Source: Stenogyne calaminthoides (lineage: Eukaryota; Streptophyta; Magnoliopsida; Lamiales; Lamiaceae). From it: a DNA stretch of 64,000 nucleotides. Location: the NCBI GenBank assembly GCA_037126765.1, contig JBBCBC010000022.1, positions 16,211,758 to 16,275,757 of the forward strand. The letters are read 5' to 3'. Position 1 is the stretch's first letter; every line of letters starts with the position of its first letter. This document shows positions 45,233 through 55,600 of the stretch, piece by piece. The notes under the pieces are model-generated. The model searched no databases. It saw nothing but the letters and a program-made list of their open reading frames with translations, and had not been told where the DNA came from. Both the position numbers and the translations under genes were made by a program.

Positions 45233-46750
45233 TGTAGGTCCCGAACAGGTTTTAGTGAGGGAGGAAGTCCAGAAGGGAGGGGTGAATATACTTCCAAAAC
45301 TTTTTCGTGGATCAAGTGTGTAAAGAAAGTAATCCCGATCAGTGTGCGGTGTGAATTAGTTTGGACTGATATTCGACTTACTGATTTGTCAAGCAAATCA
45401 GTTCGGCGTCTATCAGTTTAACTGATGGTTCGGAAGATTAGTCAACCCGTGTGAAAACCAGTTTTATACAAATAAGGATTCTGACCAATCTGATTTAGAT
45501 CAGATGACAAAGGTGTCAAACTGATCAGATCAGTAGCTTGATGCTAATCTGATCCTACTGCAGAATATGCATGTAGATAACAAGAGCAGTGTACAAATGA
45601 GTGTAAAGCAAGATAAAGGCACCCAGATTTATAGTGGTTCGGACAACTTGTCCTACGCCCACTCTTTCCCTATCAGCAGGGGCATCAATTTAACCAACTG
45701 GACTAAGATTATTGTGTTAGTCTAACACAGTACAACCAACAGATGTTTCACGAGTTCTCACTCAACCAATCCCAGAAATCTGATCTAGAAACCCTTGACA
45801 GAAATCTTGCTATAACAAACTTAACCTAACTTTTGTTTGGGTATAAGATTTGTGTTTTTCCTACTGGAATACTATCCTATCTTTTAAATAGCCTAAAGCT
45901 AGAGGATAAGTATTCTATGCTAAGAACTATGGGATGAACACTTAAGAATAAATCTTGAATTTGTGTTCTTTGTGCGGAAATCTTGAGAGCTTGAGCTTGT
46001 GTATTATTTCCGTAACCTTACTATGAAGGTTTGATCCCATATATATAAGCACAAAATCAAACTAGCCGTTGGAGAGCAATTCGAATTTCGGTCTATTTTA
46101 GGTAGTTCTGCAGGTGGATTTGACGTGCTTCAGGGGCGACATGGCCGAAAGCATGCAAACTTGTCCTTTCTAGCCGTTTGACACTGAACTACTTTTCTGC
46201 AGATTGTCAGTACTCCGTACGTGTGTTGTCGACTCCTCATTGGCTATCAAGTACGATTCGCAGCACTTGAATAAGCAACAAGGTTGACATTCTTCTTGTC
46301 TGAAAACATTCCTCGTACTAGATAACATGAAAGTTGTTATCTGATGGAGCTGACACAGATCCGTTGACCACTGATCTATCTACCTGATTTAGGTCGTCTG
46401 CTCGTAAGTTGTCTTAGCACAACTTACTAACCTTTCCTTGTAGTCATCTGATGTAGGTCTTCTGGATGGTCTTCTTTCATGAACTCTTCTGCTTATCTGC
46501 TTCTCGGGTTATCTGCTTCAATCACCAGATCTTCAGCGTATCTGTTCTTCAAGTAAGCTGATCTTCAAGACTTAACCTATATATATTGAGTTTCCCCTAA
46601 ATATGTGACCTATATGTTACTTCAGTTGTCTATACACTTCAGTTGGTCATCTTATCTGCTATTCTATATCATCAGTCAGCTAACAGGTCTGACTAGTCCT
46701 ATTACATTATTTGTTTTGGCACTTCCATCGAAACTACAAATTTCCCAACA
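45233..46750 (-). repeat. Element B 5' LTR
   Basis: Plus strand TGTAGGTCCCGAACAGG to TTCCCAACA, matching 33034-34622. It has one copy of the 63-bp unit that is doubled in the other LTR. The U3 palindrome is imperfect here (CCCCTAAATATG). Confidence 0.92.
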
Positions 46751-46755
46751 TGCAT
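46751..46755. repeat. Target-site duplication of element B, right copy
   Basis: TGCAT, identical to 33029-33033. Confidence 0.88.
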
Positions 46756-47567
46756 ATTGTTCACAGGAAACAGAGAAATACAAGATTATGAACAACACAT
46801 AGATATCGTATAATCCTAGCACATAAACATTGAAAGCATAGAGTATCAATTACCGGAATAAGCAATTTGAAGGATAAGTAACTTTACGGTTTTGAATTGC
46901 TTTTGAAGAGTACTTTGGAAGTTTTGGTAAAGGAAAATTTCTAATGTGAAAGTTTGAGAGTAAGAAAGACGAAAGGTTTATTTTAGACTAGTTTTAGGGT
47001 TTAAAAAGTTAGGAGGGAAAACTATTTGCACGATTATTGTTGCGTACTCGAGTATCCGTGTTTTTAAAACATATGGACAAGATTAAGCGGTTGAAAAGTG
47101 ACATGATCGTGAGATTGATGATTAAAAACGACAGACTTTTGAACTTAAAAATTAGCAATTAATGCATTTAATACATAAATCCCACGTTCGCATTTAAGGC
47201 TTGCAGGCATGACGTCATAAAGTACTGGATACAACAATTATCACACATATATGGATAAGCTCAGATAAATAAATCAGATAACACATATCAGATGAAAGAA
47301 ATCAGAAAACGTATCTGACTGACTGACATCGTTATCAATTAGTTACCACATTTGTTGAGTCTGACTAATCTGATTCTTGTTGACCGTAGCCTAAACCTTA
47401 GCAAATTTTCCCAATAATGTTTTATCCCTTAGATCAGATTCCTTCTTATCTAACAACCCTTAGTCAGTTGAAGTTCCCCCTTCAACTGATATTCCTTTCT
47501 GATCCGTACCCAACTGATCTTTTCTGATCAGTTGAAGTTCCCTTCTTCAACGGACCTTCTTACCTGG
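46756..47567 (-). other. Pol-aORF spacer of element C, right part
   Basis: No coding sequence. It contains the telo-box TAAACCCTAAA on the minus strand (46993-47003), and its order matches B's spacer. The remaining part of this spacer is 32909-33033, on the other side of B. Confidence 0.55.
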
Positions 47568-49029
47568 TCAGGTACGTAACCAACTGGTATTGGAGATTAA
47601 GCCACCGAAGTATTCTGGTGCATCTTCTCCAAGATCCAGAAGCCTTAGCTCATTGCATAGTTCTCTGAATTTGACTTCTGATGTTCTTCTTTTCCACATG
47701 GTGCATCTTCTGATATTCTGGTGCATCTTCTGATGTTCTTCTTTTCCACATGGTCTCTTATAAAATGATGTCTGATGTCCAAATGTTTGCATCATGTATG
47801 CAGAACTAGGTACTGAGTGATAGCAATCGCACTATTATTATCATAGAAGATAGGCACATTCGCAGCTACAATGTTATAATCCCTCACCTGCTGACAAAGC
47901 CAGACCAGTTGGGAGCAACAGCTTCCTGCGGCCATATATTCTGCTTCAGTAGTAGATGTGGCAACATATGTCTATTTCTTTGAAAACCAAGAGACCAGTT
48001 TACTTCCCAGAAACTGACATGTACCTGAGGTTGATTTTCTGTCTATCCTACAACCTCCATAATCAAAATCAGAATACCTAGTAAGCACTAGATTATTATC
48101 TGCAGGATACCATAAACCAAGATATACAGTTCCCTTCAGATACTTTAGAATTTGCTTAGCTGCTATCAGGTGGCTCTGTTTTGAATTTGCCTGAAATCTG
48201 GCATATACACCTACTGCCAAAGTGATATCTGGTCTGCTGGCAGTCAAGTATAATAAAGATCCAATCAAAGCCCTATACTCCTTCTGATTAGTTTTCTGAC
48301 CACTCTCATCTGGACCCATCTTGAAGTCAGTCATAATTGGAATCTTTGCAGGTTTGCAATTCTGGATTCCATACTTAGCCAGTATATTCCTTGTATATTT
48401 TGCCTGACAGATGATGATCCCAGTATGAGATTGCTTAACTTGAAGACCTGGAAAGTAGTTAATCTGACCCATCATGGACATCTTGAATTTCCCTTGCATC
48501 AGTTTACTAAACTTATCACATAAATTCTTGTTGGGAGATCCGATGATAATATCTTCCACATAGATCTGAACCATCAGAATATCATTACCGTCTTCTATTC
48601 TAAACAAGGTCCTATCAATCAGTCCTTTAGTGAAACCATTTTCTTCCAAGAAATGGGACAATGTATCATACCAAGCTCTAGGAGCATGCTTTAGACCATA
48701 AAGAGTCTTCTTTAAACGGTATACATGATTATTCATTTCAAATTCAGGAGGTTGTTCAACATACACCTCTTCAATTAGTATTACGTTTAAAAATGCACTC
48801 TTTACGTCCATTTGATACACAGTAAATCCCCTGTGAGCAGCATAAGCCAAAAACAACCGAATGGCTTCAAGACGAGCGACTGGTGCAAAGGTTTCATCAT
48901 AATCAATCCCTTCTGATTGTGTATATCCCTTCGCAAAAAGTCTTGCCTTATTTCTGGTTATCAAATTGTGCTCATCCTTCTTGTTCTTGAAGACCCACTT
49001 AGTGTCAATCGCATCTTGATGAGTTGGTC
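47568..49029 (-). pseudogene. Element C pol: RT and RNase H, active site changed
   Basis: A long open piece (47972-48964, 330 codons) covers FAPVARLEAIRLFLAYAAH, MDVKSAFLN, LYGLKHAPRAWYD, the active-site position reading IYVED instead of IYVDD, GSLLYLTASRPDI and FDYGGC. A TAG follows SWFSKK; remnants of STTEAEY and the C-terminal tail run to 47568. The segment that should encode RADILTKPLAE is replaced by a local duplication (47677-47753) containing GATGTTCTTCTTTTCCACAT twice. On the N-terminal side the frame joins gag sequence at 49029/49030 with no protease or integrase between. Confidence 0.87.
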
Positions 49030-49030
49030 A
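49029..49030. other. Deletion junction removing protease and integrase from C
   Basis: GAGTTGGTC, matching B near 40561-40569, is followed directly by sequence matching B near 43030. About 2.46 kb of B-equivalent sequence is absent (gag tail, linker, protease, integrase, start of RT). Confidence 0.8.
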
Positions 49031-51098
49031 CTCGCCTAGCCTGATCAGCTGGTTCTTTTCCCTTATCTGATACAGATTTGACATAATTTGTATCTTTATC
49101 AAAAACTCATTTGGTTACACATTTCTGATGTGAACCAGACGGGACTTTTGAGGATCCAGAAGGGTTCTCATACCCATTTCCCTTCTTATCAATTGGCGCA
49201 CAAAAATAGTTGTTCAAATTTTGAACAGTTTTAGATGATTTCGTGAAAAGCTCTATTTTCTTACGCAAATTGTCCTTAGTGGCTTTTAGATTCTCATGCA
49301 TTCGGAAGAGTTCATCAAATTTAGCCTGAAGGAATTTGAGATCTCCTGCTTGTTTTAGATTGGTAGCTTGCTGTTCAGTAATCAATCTTCCCTGATCAAA
49401 AGAGCCAACTTTTAGAACATCAAGTTCTATGGTCATCTTCTGAACAGTTTCAATCAATCTCCGTTCAGCAGTTCTGCTCTCCTTCAATTCTTTTACAAAC
49501 CGGAAATTCTTTGCCCTCAGGTTATCATTCTAAACTTCCACTCTTGCATAAGTATCTATTTTCATTAGAGAGATCATCAAGCAATTGGTCATTATAGACC
49601 TGCAGGTTAATCTCTCCAGCAGATGTGCTCAGCACAACAGGTGTGGACTGTAAACCATAGAAGGTTTAGAGATTACCTCAGATTGGTCAGCTTCTCTGGC
49701 CATTCGACAGATGTCATCATTAGATGAGAAGTTCAGATCGTTGACATCATCAGTGTTGGTTATCAGACAGAAATCTTCAACAGATGAGTATCCAGAGTCA
49801 TCTGATGGCAGGTAAGAGTCGTCGATACCTGATGTATCTTCTATCAAAGCTTTTCTGTCTCTGTATCGTTGCTCTCTTCTATTTCTCTTTTCTTCTCTTT
49901 CTTTAGGGGTCAGGTCAGGGCAGTATGTGCTATAGTGACCTGGTTTGTGACAGTTGAAACACGTTCCTAAATCTCCAGATCCTCTTCTGTTAGGTGAGTC
50001 ATTTCTTCAATAATTTCTGTCAGGTGACTTTCCTCCTTGCTTGTAATCAGAACTCATTCTTTCTGATTTGTCACCACGTCTGTCTCCCTTACGATCATCC
50101 CTTCGATCATCCTTTCTGTCATCTCTTCTGTCATCTGTCCGATCTTCTCTTCGATCGTCTCGTCTATCGTTAGAATGATCTCTTTTTGGTAATCTGTCAG
50201 TAGATCTCCTATCTCTTCCTCTACTCTGTCTATAGTCTTTGTAGAACTTTATGTACTTTCCCATTTGAATGTTTGATCGTTCAATTTTTTGGTCAGTAGA
50301 GCAATCTGTTCATCTTTGTTGATGATGTTCCCCATTGGTTCAACTGATCCTGAACTGCTACCAGTTGCCTGAAATACAACATTTTTAGTAGAACTTGTGG
50401 TAACTTTAGAAGGACCATCATCTGATTCTCTGCTTCTCTCAATCAGATCAAATTCATTTCAAACTGAAAAACAGATCATTCGGCTTCATGGTTCCTATAT
50501 CTTGACAGTCATTGATCACTGTTACTTTAGTATTCCATTTCTTTATCAGTGATCTCGGAATCTTGTAGTGGATATCCTTGTCTAACATTACTCGGCCTAA
50601 ATCACGCAGTCTGTTGACACCTTGAGTAATTCTTCCATCTAGCTGATCAATCATCTCGTTTGGCAACATCTTCAATTTCTTGAACTTTACCAGTTCAACT
50701 TGTAATCTGATGTCCTTGATCAGATCATTACCTTTGCAAATTTCAGCAAGGGTATCCCATACTTCCTTAGCAGTCATCAAATACTTGACCTTCTCATGTG
50801 TGGTAGAATCCATAGTCTTCATGATCAGATGTCTGACCACAGTATCCAGGCTGGACAATTTTCTCTCTTCTGCATCCATCAGCGAAGGACTCTTTCTGAT
50901 TCCTGCTTCAACTGGTTGTGTCGGATCTCCTCCTTCAACTGGATTCTGATGATAGATAATGATGGGTCCTATCTCAAGAATCTCGTTCATTCTGTTGCTG
51001 ATGACTCCCAGATGGTCACTCATGTCAGGTGACCAGTCGGCATACTCATAGACAGAGAACTTGGGCAGATCATGATTCATCCCAAATGTGTTATCCAT
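49030..51098 (-). pseudogene. Element C gag
   Basis: Start ATG 51098 (MDNTFGMNHDLPKFSV). The N-terminal 214 codons are open (50454-51098), with AKEVWDTLAEICKGND and RITQGVNRLRDLG intact. A frame break is at about 50450. The Arg/Asp-rich segment is at 50007-50264. The zinc knuckle (49920-49961) is complete as CFNCHKPGHYSTYC. An acidic stretch (49629-49847) and a coiled-coil part (49107-49487) end near the deletion junction. Compared with B's gag it is better preserved, although C is the older insertion. Confidence 0.86.
49920..49961 (-). other. Intact CCHC zinc knuckle of C gag
   Basis: C-x2-C-x4-H-x4-C in 14 residues, the nucleocapsid RNA-binding motif. It is the only intact one of the three gag copies. 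Confidence 0.85.
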
Positions 51099-51220
51099 GC
51101 TTACGTGAGTGTGAAGATGATGAGTTTTAAAAACAGATTTTTCAAGATCAGTTCAAGTGACCACAAAGGTTCTTCCTCAAGAACCAATGATATTCAAAGC
51201 CAGTGGTCTAAAGAACCACT

Positions 51221-51232
51221 GCTTTGATACCA
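51221..51232 (-). other. Primer-binding site of element C, one mismatch
   Basis: Minus strand TGGTATCAAAGC; A and B have TGGTATCAGAGC. The G-to-A change may be decay after insertion. Confidence 0.85.
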
Positions 51233-51234
51233 CT

Positions 51235-52694
51235 TGTAGGTCCCAAATGGGTTTTGTGGGGGTAAAATTATAGAGGAGAGGGGTGAATAGACTTCAAAAA
51301 CTTTTGTGAGATCCGGTGGATATGCAAGTATATCTGATCAGAGTGCGAGTGATGTCGTACGGACTAATCTCCGACTCACTGACAACTTGGGAGCAGATTA
51401 GTTCAGTCTATCAGCTCAACTGTTTGTGCGGAAGATAAGTTAACCCGTGTGAAAAAACCAGTTTTACTCAAACCAGATTCTGAGTAATCTGTTTTAGATC
51501 AGATGACAAAGGTGTCAGACTAATCAGATCAGTTGCTTGGTGCTAATTTTATCCAGACTCAGAACATGCATGGAATATAAAGCAAGTAGTGTGCTAGGAG
51601 TGTAAAGAAGATAAATCACACAAGATTTATAGTGCTTCGGACAACTAGTCCTACGTCCATTCTTTCCTATCAGCAGGGGCACTTCACTTAACAAATCTGG
51701 ACTTAGATTAATATGTTAGTCCAACACAAAACAACAGATGTTTCAAGAGTTGTCACTCAACAATCCCAGAAATCAGAAACTAGAAACCCTAGTCTGAAAT
51801 CTTGCTTAACAAACTTAACCTAACTTTGTGGGTTTGGGTATAAGATTTGTATGTTCCAACTGCAATTCTATCCTAGTATTTGTGTATCTTAAAGCTAGAG
51901 GATAAGAATTCTATGCTAAGAACTATGGGATGAACACTTAGAAAATATTCTTGATTTGTGTTGTTCGTCCAGAAATCTTGCTTGTTCTTTTCGAGTTTGT
52001 ATAATTTCCATAACCTTACTATGAAGGGTTTATCCCATATATATAGGCACAAAATCAAACTAGCCGTTGGAGAGAAATTCAAATTTCGGTCTATTTAAGG
52101 TAGGTTTACACACCGATTTGATGTGCACAGAGGCGGCATGGCCGAAAGCATGTATGCTTGTCCTTTATAGCCGTTTAACTCTGAAGCACCTCGTCCTGCA
52201 TTGTCAGCTCCGTACAAACATGTCTTGCTCTCATTGGTTATCAAGTACACTTATTCAGTGTTTGATTTACCAACTTAGGTTTACATTTTCCGTGTCTAAT
52301 GAACATGTATGACTTGGTGATATTCTAGTTGTCCCCTGATTTGAGCTGACATGATTAGTCTAGACTGATCAGTCTACCTGATTGAGTCTTCTGATGCAAG
52401 TTGTCTTAGCACAACTTGCAGACTCTTCCTGACTTCTGCTGATGTAGGTCTTCTGGTCTTCTCGCCTGGTGATCATCTGATCTTCTGATCTCCTAATCTT
52501 CCGATCTTCTTCAAAACTTAACCTATACATATTGAGTTCCCCCTCAATATGTGACCTATCTATTACATCAGCTGTCTATACATTTTAGCTAGTCATCCTA
52601 ACCTGATTTCTAATTCATCAGCCAGCTAACAAATCTGACTGGTCCTATTACAACCTGTTTTGGAACTTCCATCAAAACTATAAATTTTCCAACA
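51235..52694 (-). repeat. Element C 5' LTR
   Basis: Plus strand TGTAGGTCCCAAATGGG to TTTTCCAACA, 1460 bp. It is related to, but clearly distinct from, B's LTRs. It carries a perfect 10-bp inverted repeat (ACATATTGAG/CTCAATATGT around TTCCCC) at 52527-52552. Satellite starts immediately after it. Confidence 0.9.
52527..52552. promoter_or_regulatory. Palindromic hairpin in LTR U3 of C
   Basis: Perfect 10-bp arms with a six-base loop. Versions are kept in B (34451-34476) and, less perfectly, near 46586-46612. It lies near the start of U3 on the element's sense strand. A regulatory or RNA-structure role is inferred only from conservation. Confidence 0.5.
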
Positions 52695-55600
52695 TTTCCA
52701 AAAAGGTATTATAATAGGAAAACAGACAACCGAGTCAAAAGCTATAGACAAAACAATTTTCACCATCCAATAGCCAAAACCCCAATAACCGTTTTTCAAA
52801 CCCTCCATCCGACATCGCCCATCCTTGCAATCAAAATTACAATAAGAGGAAGCAAAACCCTACTATAGTGATCTATGAAAAAAAGGCCTATACTACCCAC
52901 ACTTATTATCTGGTGGGAAAAACGATTACAACATCACACAAGGGTTGCGATAGAGAAAAATATTATAATATTATCTGGTGGATCCGTTTTTGAGGGACGA
53001 CGAAGCTGTGAGACTTGTAGATTACTTCAAGACGTTTCTGAAATGGTATTATAATAGGAAAGGACACCCGAGTCAAAAGTTATGGTCAAAACAATTTTCA
53101 CCATCCAATGGCCAAAACCCCAATCACCGTTTCCAGATCCTCCATTTGACCCCACCCTTAAGATCAAAATTACAACAAGAACAAGCAAAGCCCTACTATA
53201 GTGATCTATGAAAAAAAATACCTATACTACTCACATTTATTATCTGGTGGGAAAAACGATTACAACATCACACTAGGGTTGCGATAGAGAAAAATATTAA
53301 AATATTATCTGGTGGGTCAATTTTTGAGGGACGACAAAGATATGACACATGTAGATAACTTCAAGACGTTTCCCAAATGGTATTATAATAGGAAACTTGA
53401 CACCCGAGTCAAAAGTTATGACCAAAACAGTTTTCACCATGCAATGGCTAAAATCCCAATCGTCGTTTCCAGATCTTCCATCTGACATCGCCCATCCTTA
53501 GTATCAAAATTACAATAAGAATAAATAAAACCCTATTACAGTGATCTATTAAAAAAAATCCTATACTATCCTCAATTATTATTTGGTGGAAAAAACGATT
53601 ACATCATCACACAAGGGTTGCGATAGAGAAAATATTATAATATTATCCATTAGATCAGTTTTAGAGGCATGGCGAAGCTGTGAGACTTGCAGATAACTTC
53701 ATGATGTTTCCAAAAAAGGTATTATAATTGGAAAATGAACACCCGAGTCAAAAGTTATGGCTAAAACAGTTTTCACAATCTAATGGCCAAAACCCCAATT
53801 GCCGTTTCCACATCCTCCATTCGACATCGCCCATCCTTGCGATAAAAATTACAACAAGAACAAGAAAAACCCTACCACAATGATCTTGAAAAAAAATGCA
53901 TATACTACCCACACTAATTATCTGGTGGGAAAAACGATTACAACAACACAGAAGGGTTGCGATAGAGAAAATATTAAAATATTATCCACTCGGTCAGTTT
54001 TAGAGGGGCGGCGAAGCAGTGAGACTTGTAGATAACTTAAATAAGTTTCTAAAACGGTATTATAATTGGAAAAGGACACCCGAGTCAAAAGCTATGGCTA
54101 AAATAGTTTTCACCATCTAATGGCTAAAACCCCAATCGCCATTTCCAGATCCTCCATCCGACATCGCCCATCCTTAGTATCAAAATTTCAACAAGAACAA
54201 GCAAAATCCTATTACAGTGATCTTTGAAAAAAGAAACGCCTATACTACCCATAGTTATTATTTGGTGGGAAAAACGATTAAATCTTCACACAAGTGTTGC
54301 GATAGAGAAAATATTATAATTTTATCCAGTGGGTCAGTTTTAGAGGTATGGCGAAGCTGAGACTTGTAAATGACTTAAAGACGTTTCCGAAAAAGGTATT
54401 ATAATTGGAAAAAGGGTAGCGATCAAAATTACAAAAAGAACAAGAAAAACCCTATTACATTGATCTATGAAAAAAATGACTATACTACCCACAGATATTA
54501 TCTAGTGGGAAAAACGAATACATAATCACACAAGGGCAGCGATAGAGAAAATATTATAATATTATCTGGTGAGTCAATTTTAGAGGGATGGCGAAGCTAT
54601 GAAACTTGTATATAACTTCAATACGTTTTCGAAATGGTATTATAATAGTAAACCGGACACCCGAGTCAAAAGTTATGGCCAAAATAGTTTTCACCATCCA
54701 ATGGCCAAAACCCCAATCGCCTTTTCCAGATCCTCCATCTGACATCGCACATCCTTGCGATCAAAATTACAACAAGAATAAGCAAAACCCCACTACAGTG
54801 ATCTATGAAAAAACACGCCTACTACCCACATTTATTATCTGGTGGAAAAAACGATTACAACATTACATAAGGGTTGTGATAGAGAAAAATATTATACTAT
54901 TATCCACTAGGTCAGCTTTATAGGGACGACGAAGCTATGAGACTTGTAGATAACTTCAAGACATTTTCGAAACGATATTATAATAGGAAAACGGACACCC
55001 GAGTCAAATGTTATGGCCAAAACAGTTTTCACCATCCAACGGCCAAAACCCCAATCGCCGTTTCCAGATCCTCCATCCGACATCCCCCATCCTTACGATC
55101 AAAATTATAAAAAGAACAAGCAAAACACTATTACAGTGATCTATGAAAAAAACAATGTCTATACTACCCACACTAATTATCTGGTGGGAAAAATGATTAC
55201 AACATCACACAAGGGTTGCGATAGTGAAAAATATTATAATACTATCCGTTGGGTCAGTTTTAGAGGGACGACAAAGATTGAGACGTGTAGATAACTTCAA
55301 GACGTTTCTGAAATGGTATTATAATAGGAAGACGAGCACCCGAGTCAAAAGTTATGGCCAAAACAGTTTTCGCCATCCCATGGTCAAAACCCCAATCGCC
55401 ATTTCCATATCCTCCATTCGACCCAAGCCTTGCGATCAAAATTACAACAAGAACAAGCAAAACCCTATTTCATTGATTTATTAAAACAAAACGCCTATAC
55501 TACCCACAATTTTTATGTGGTGGGAAAAACGATTACATAATTACACAAGGGTTGCGATAGAGAAAAATATTATAATATTATCTGCTAGCTCAGTTTTAGA

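Larger units (their letters stand above)
33034..46750 (-). mobile_element. Element B: full-length Sirevirus-like copia element nested in C
   Basis: A 13.7-kb element on the minus strand, with LTRs of 1589 and 1518 bp, an exact 5-bp duplication, PBS, gag, full pol, a 3.4-kb aORF and a polypurine tract. It is inserted in C in the same orientation, between C's RNase H and aORF. The aORF and both gag and pol are broken by several stops. The intact LTR pair and clean ends show it is the youngest layer at this locus. Confidence 0.92.
29202..52694 (-). mobile_element. Element C: deleted Sirevirus-like copia element, host of nested element B
   Basis: C is the pair 29202-33033 plus 46751-52694, about 9.8 kb without B. 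Order on the minus strand: LTR (51235-52694), PBS, gag, RT-RNase H, spacer, aORF, degraded 3' LTR (from 29202). Satellite flanks both sides: TTTC before 29202 and TTTCC after 52694 look like the target duplication, with one base lost on the left. C belongs to the same LTR family as B (both start TGTAGGTCCC). It has lost protease and integrase, and its RT active site is altered, so it could only have moved with help. Confidence 0.85.
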
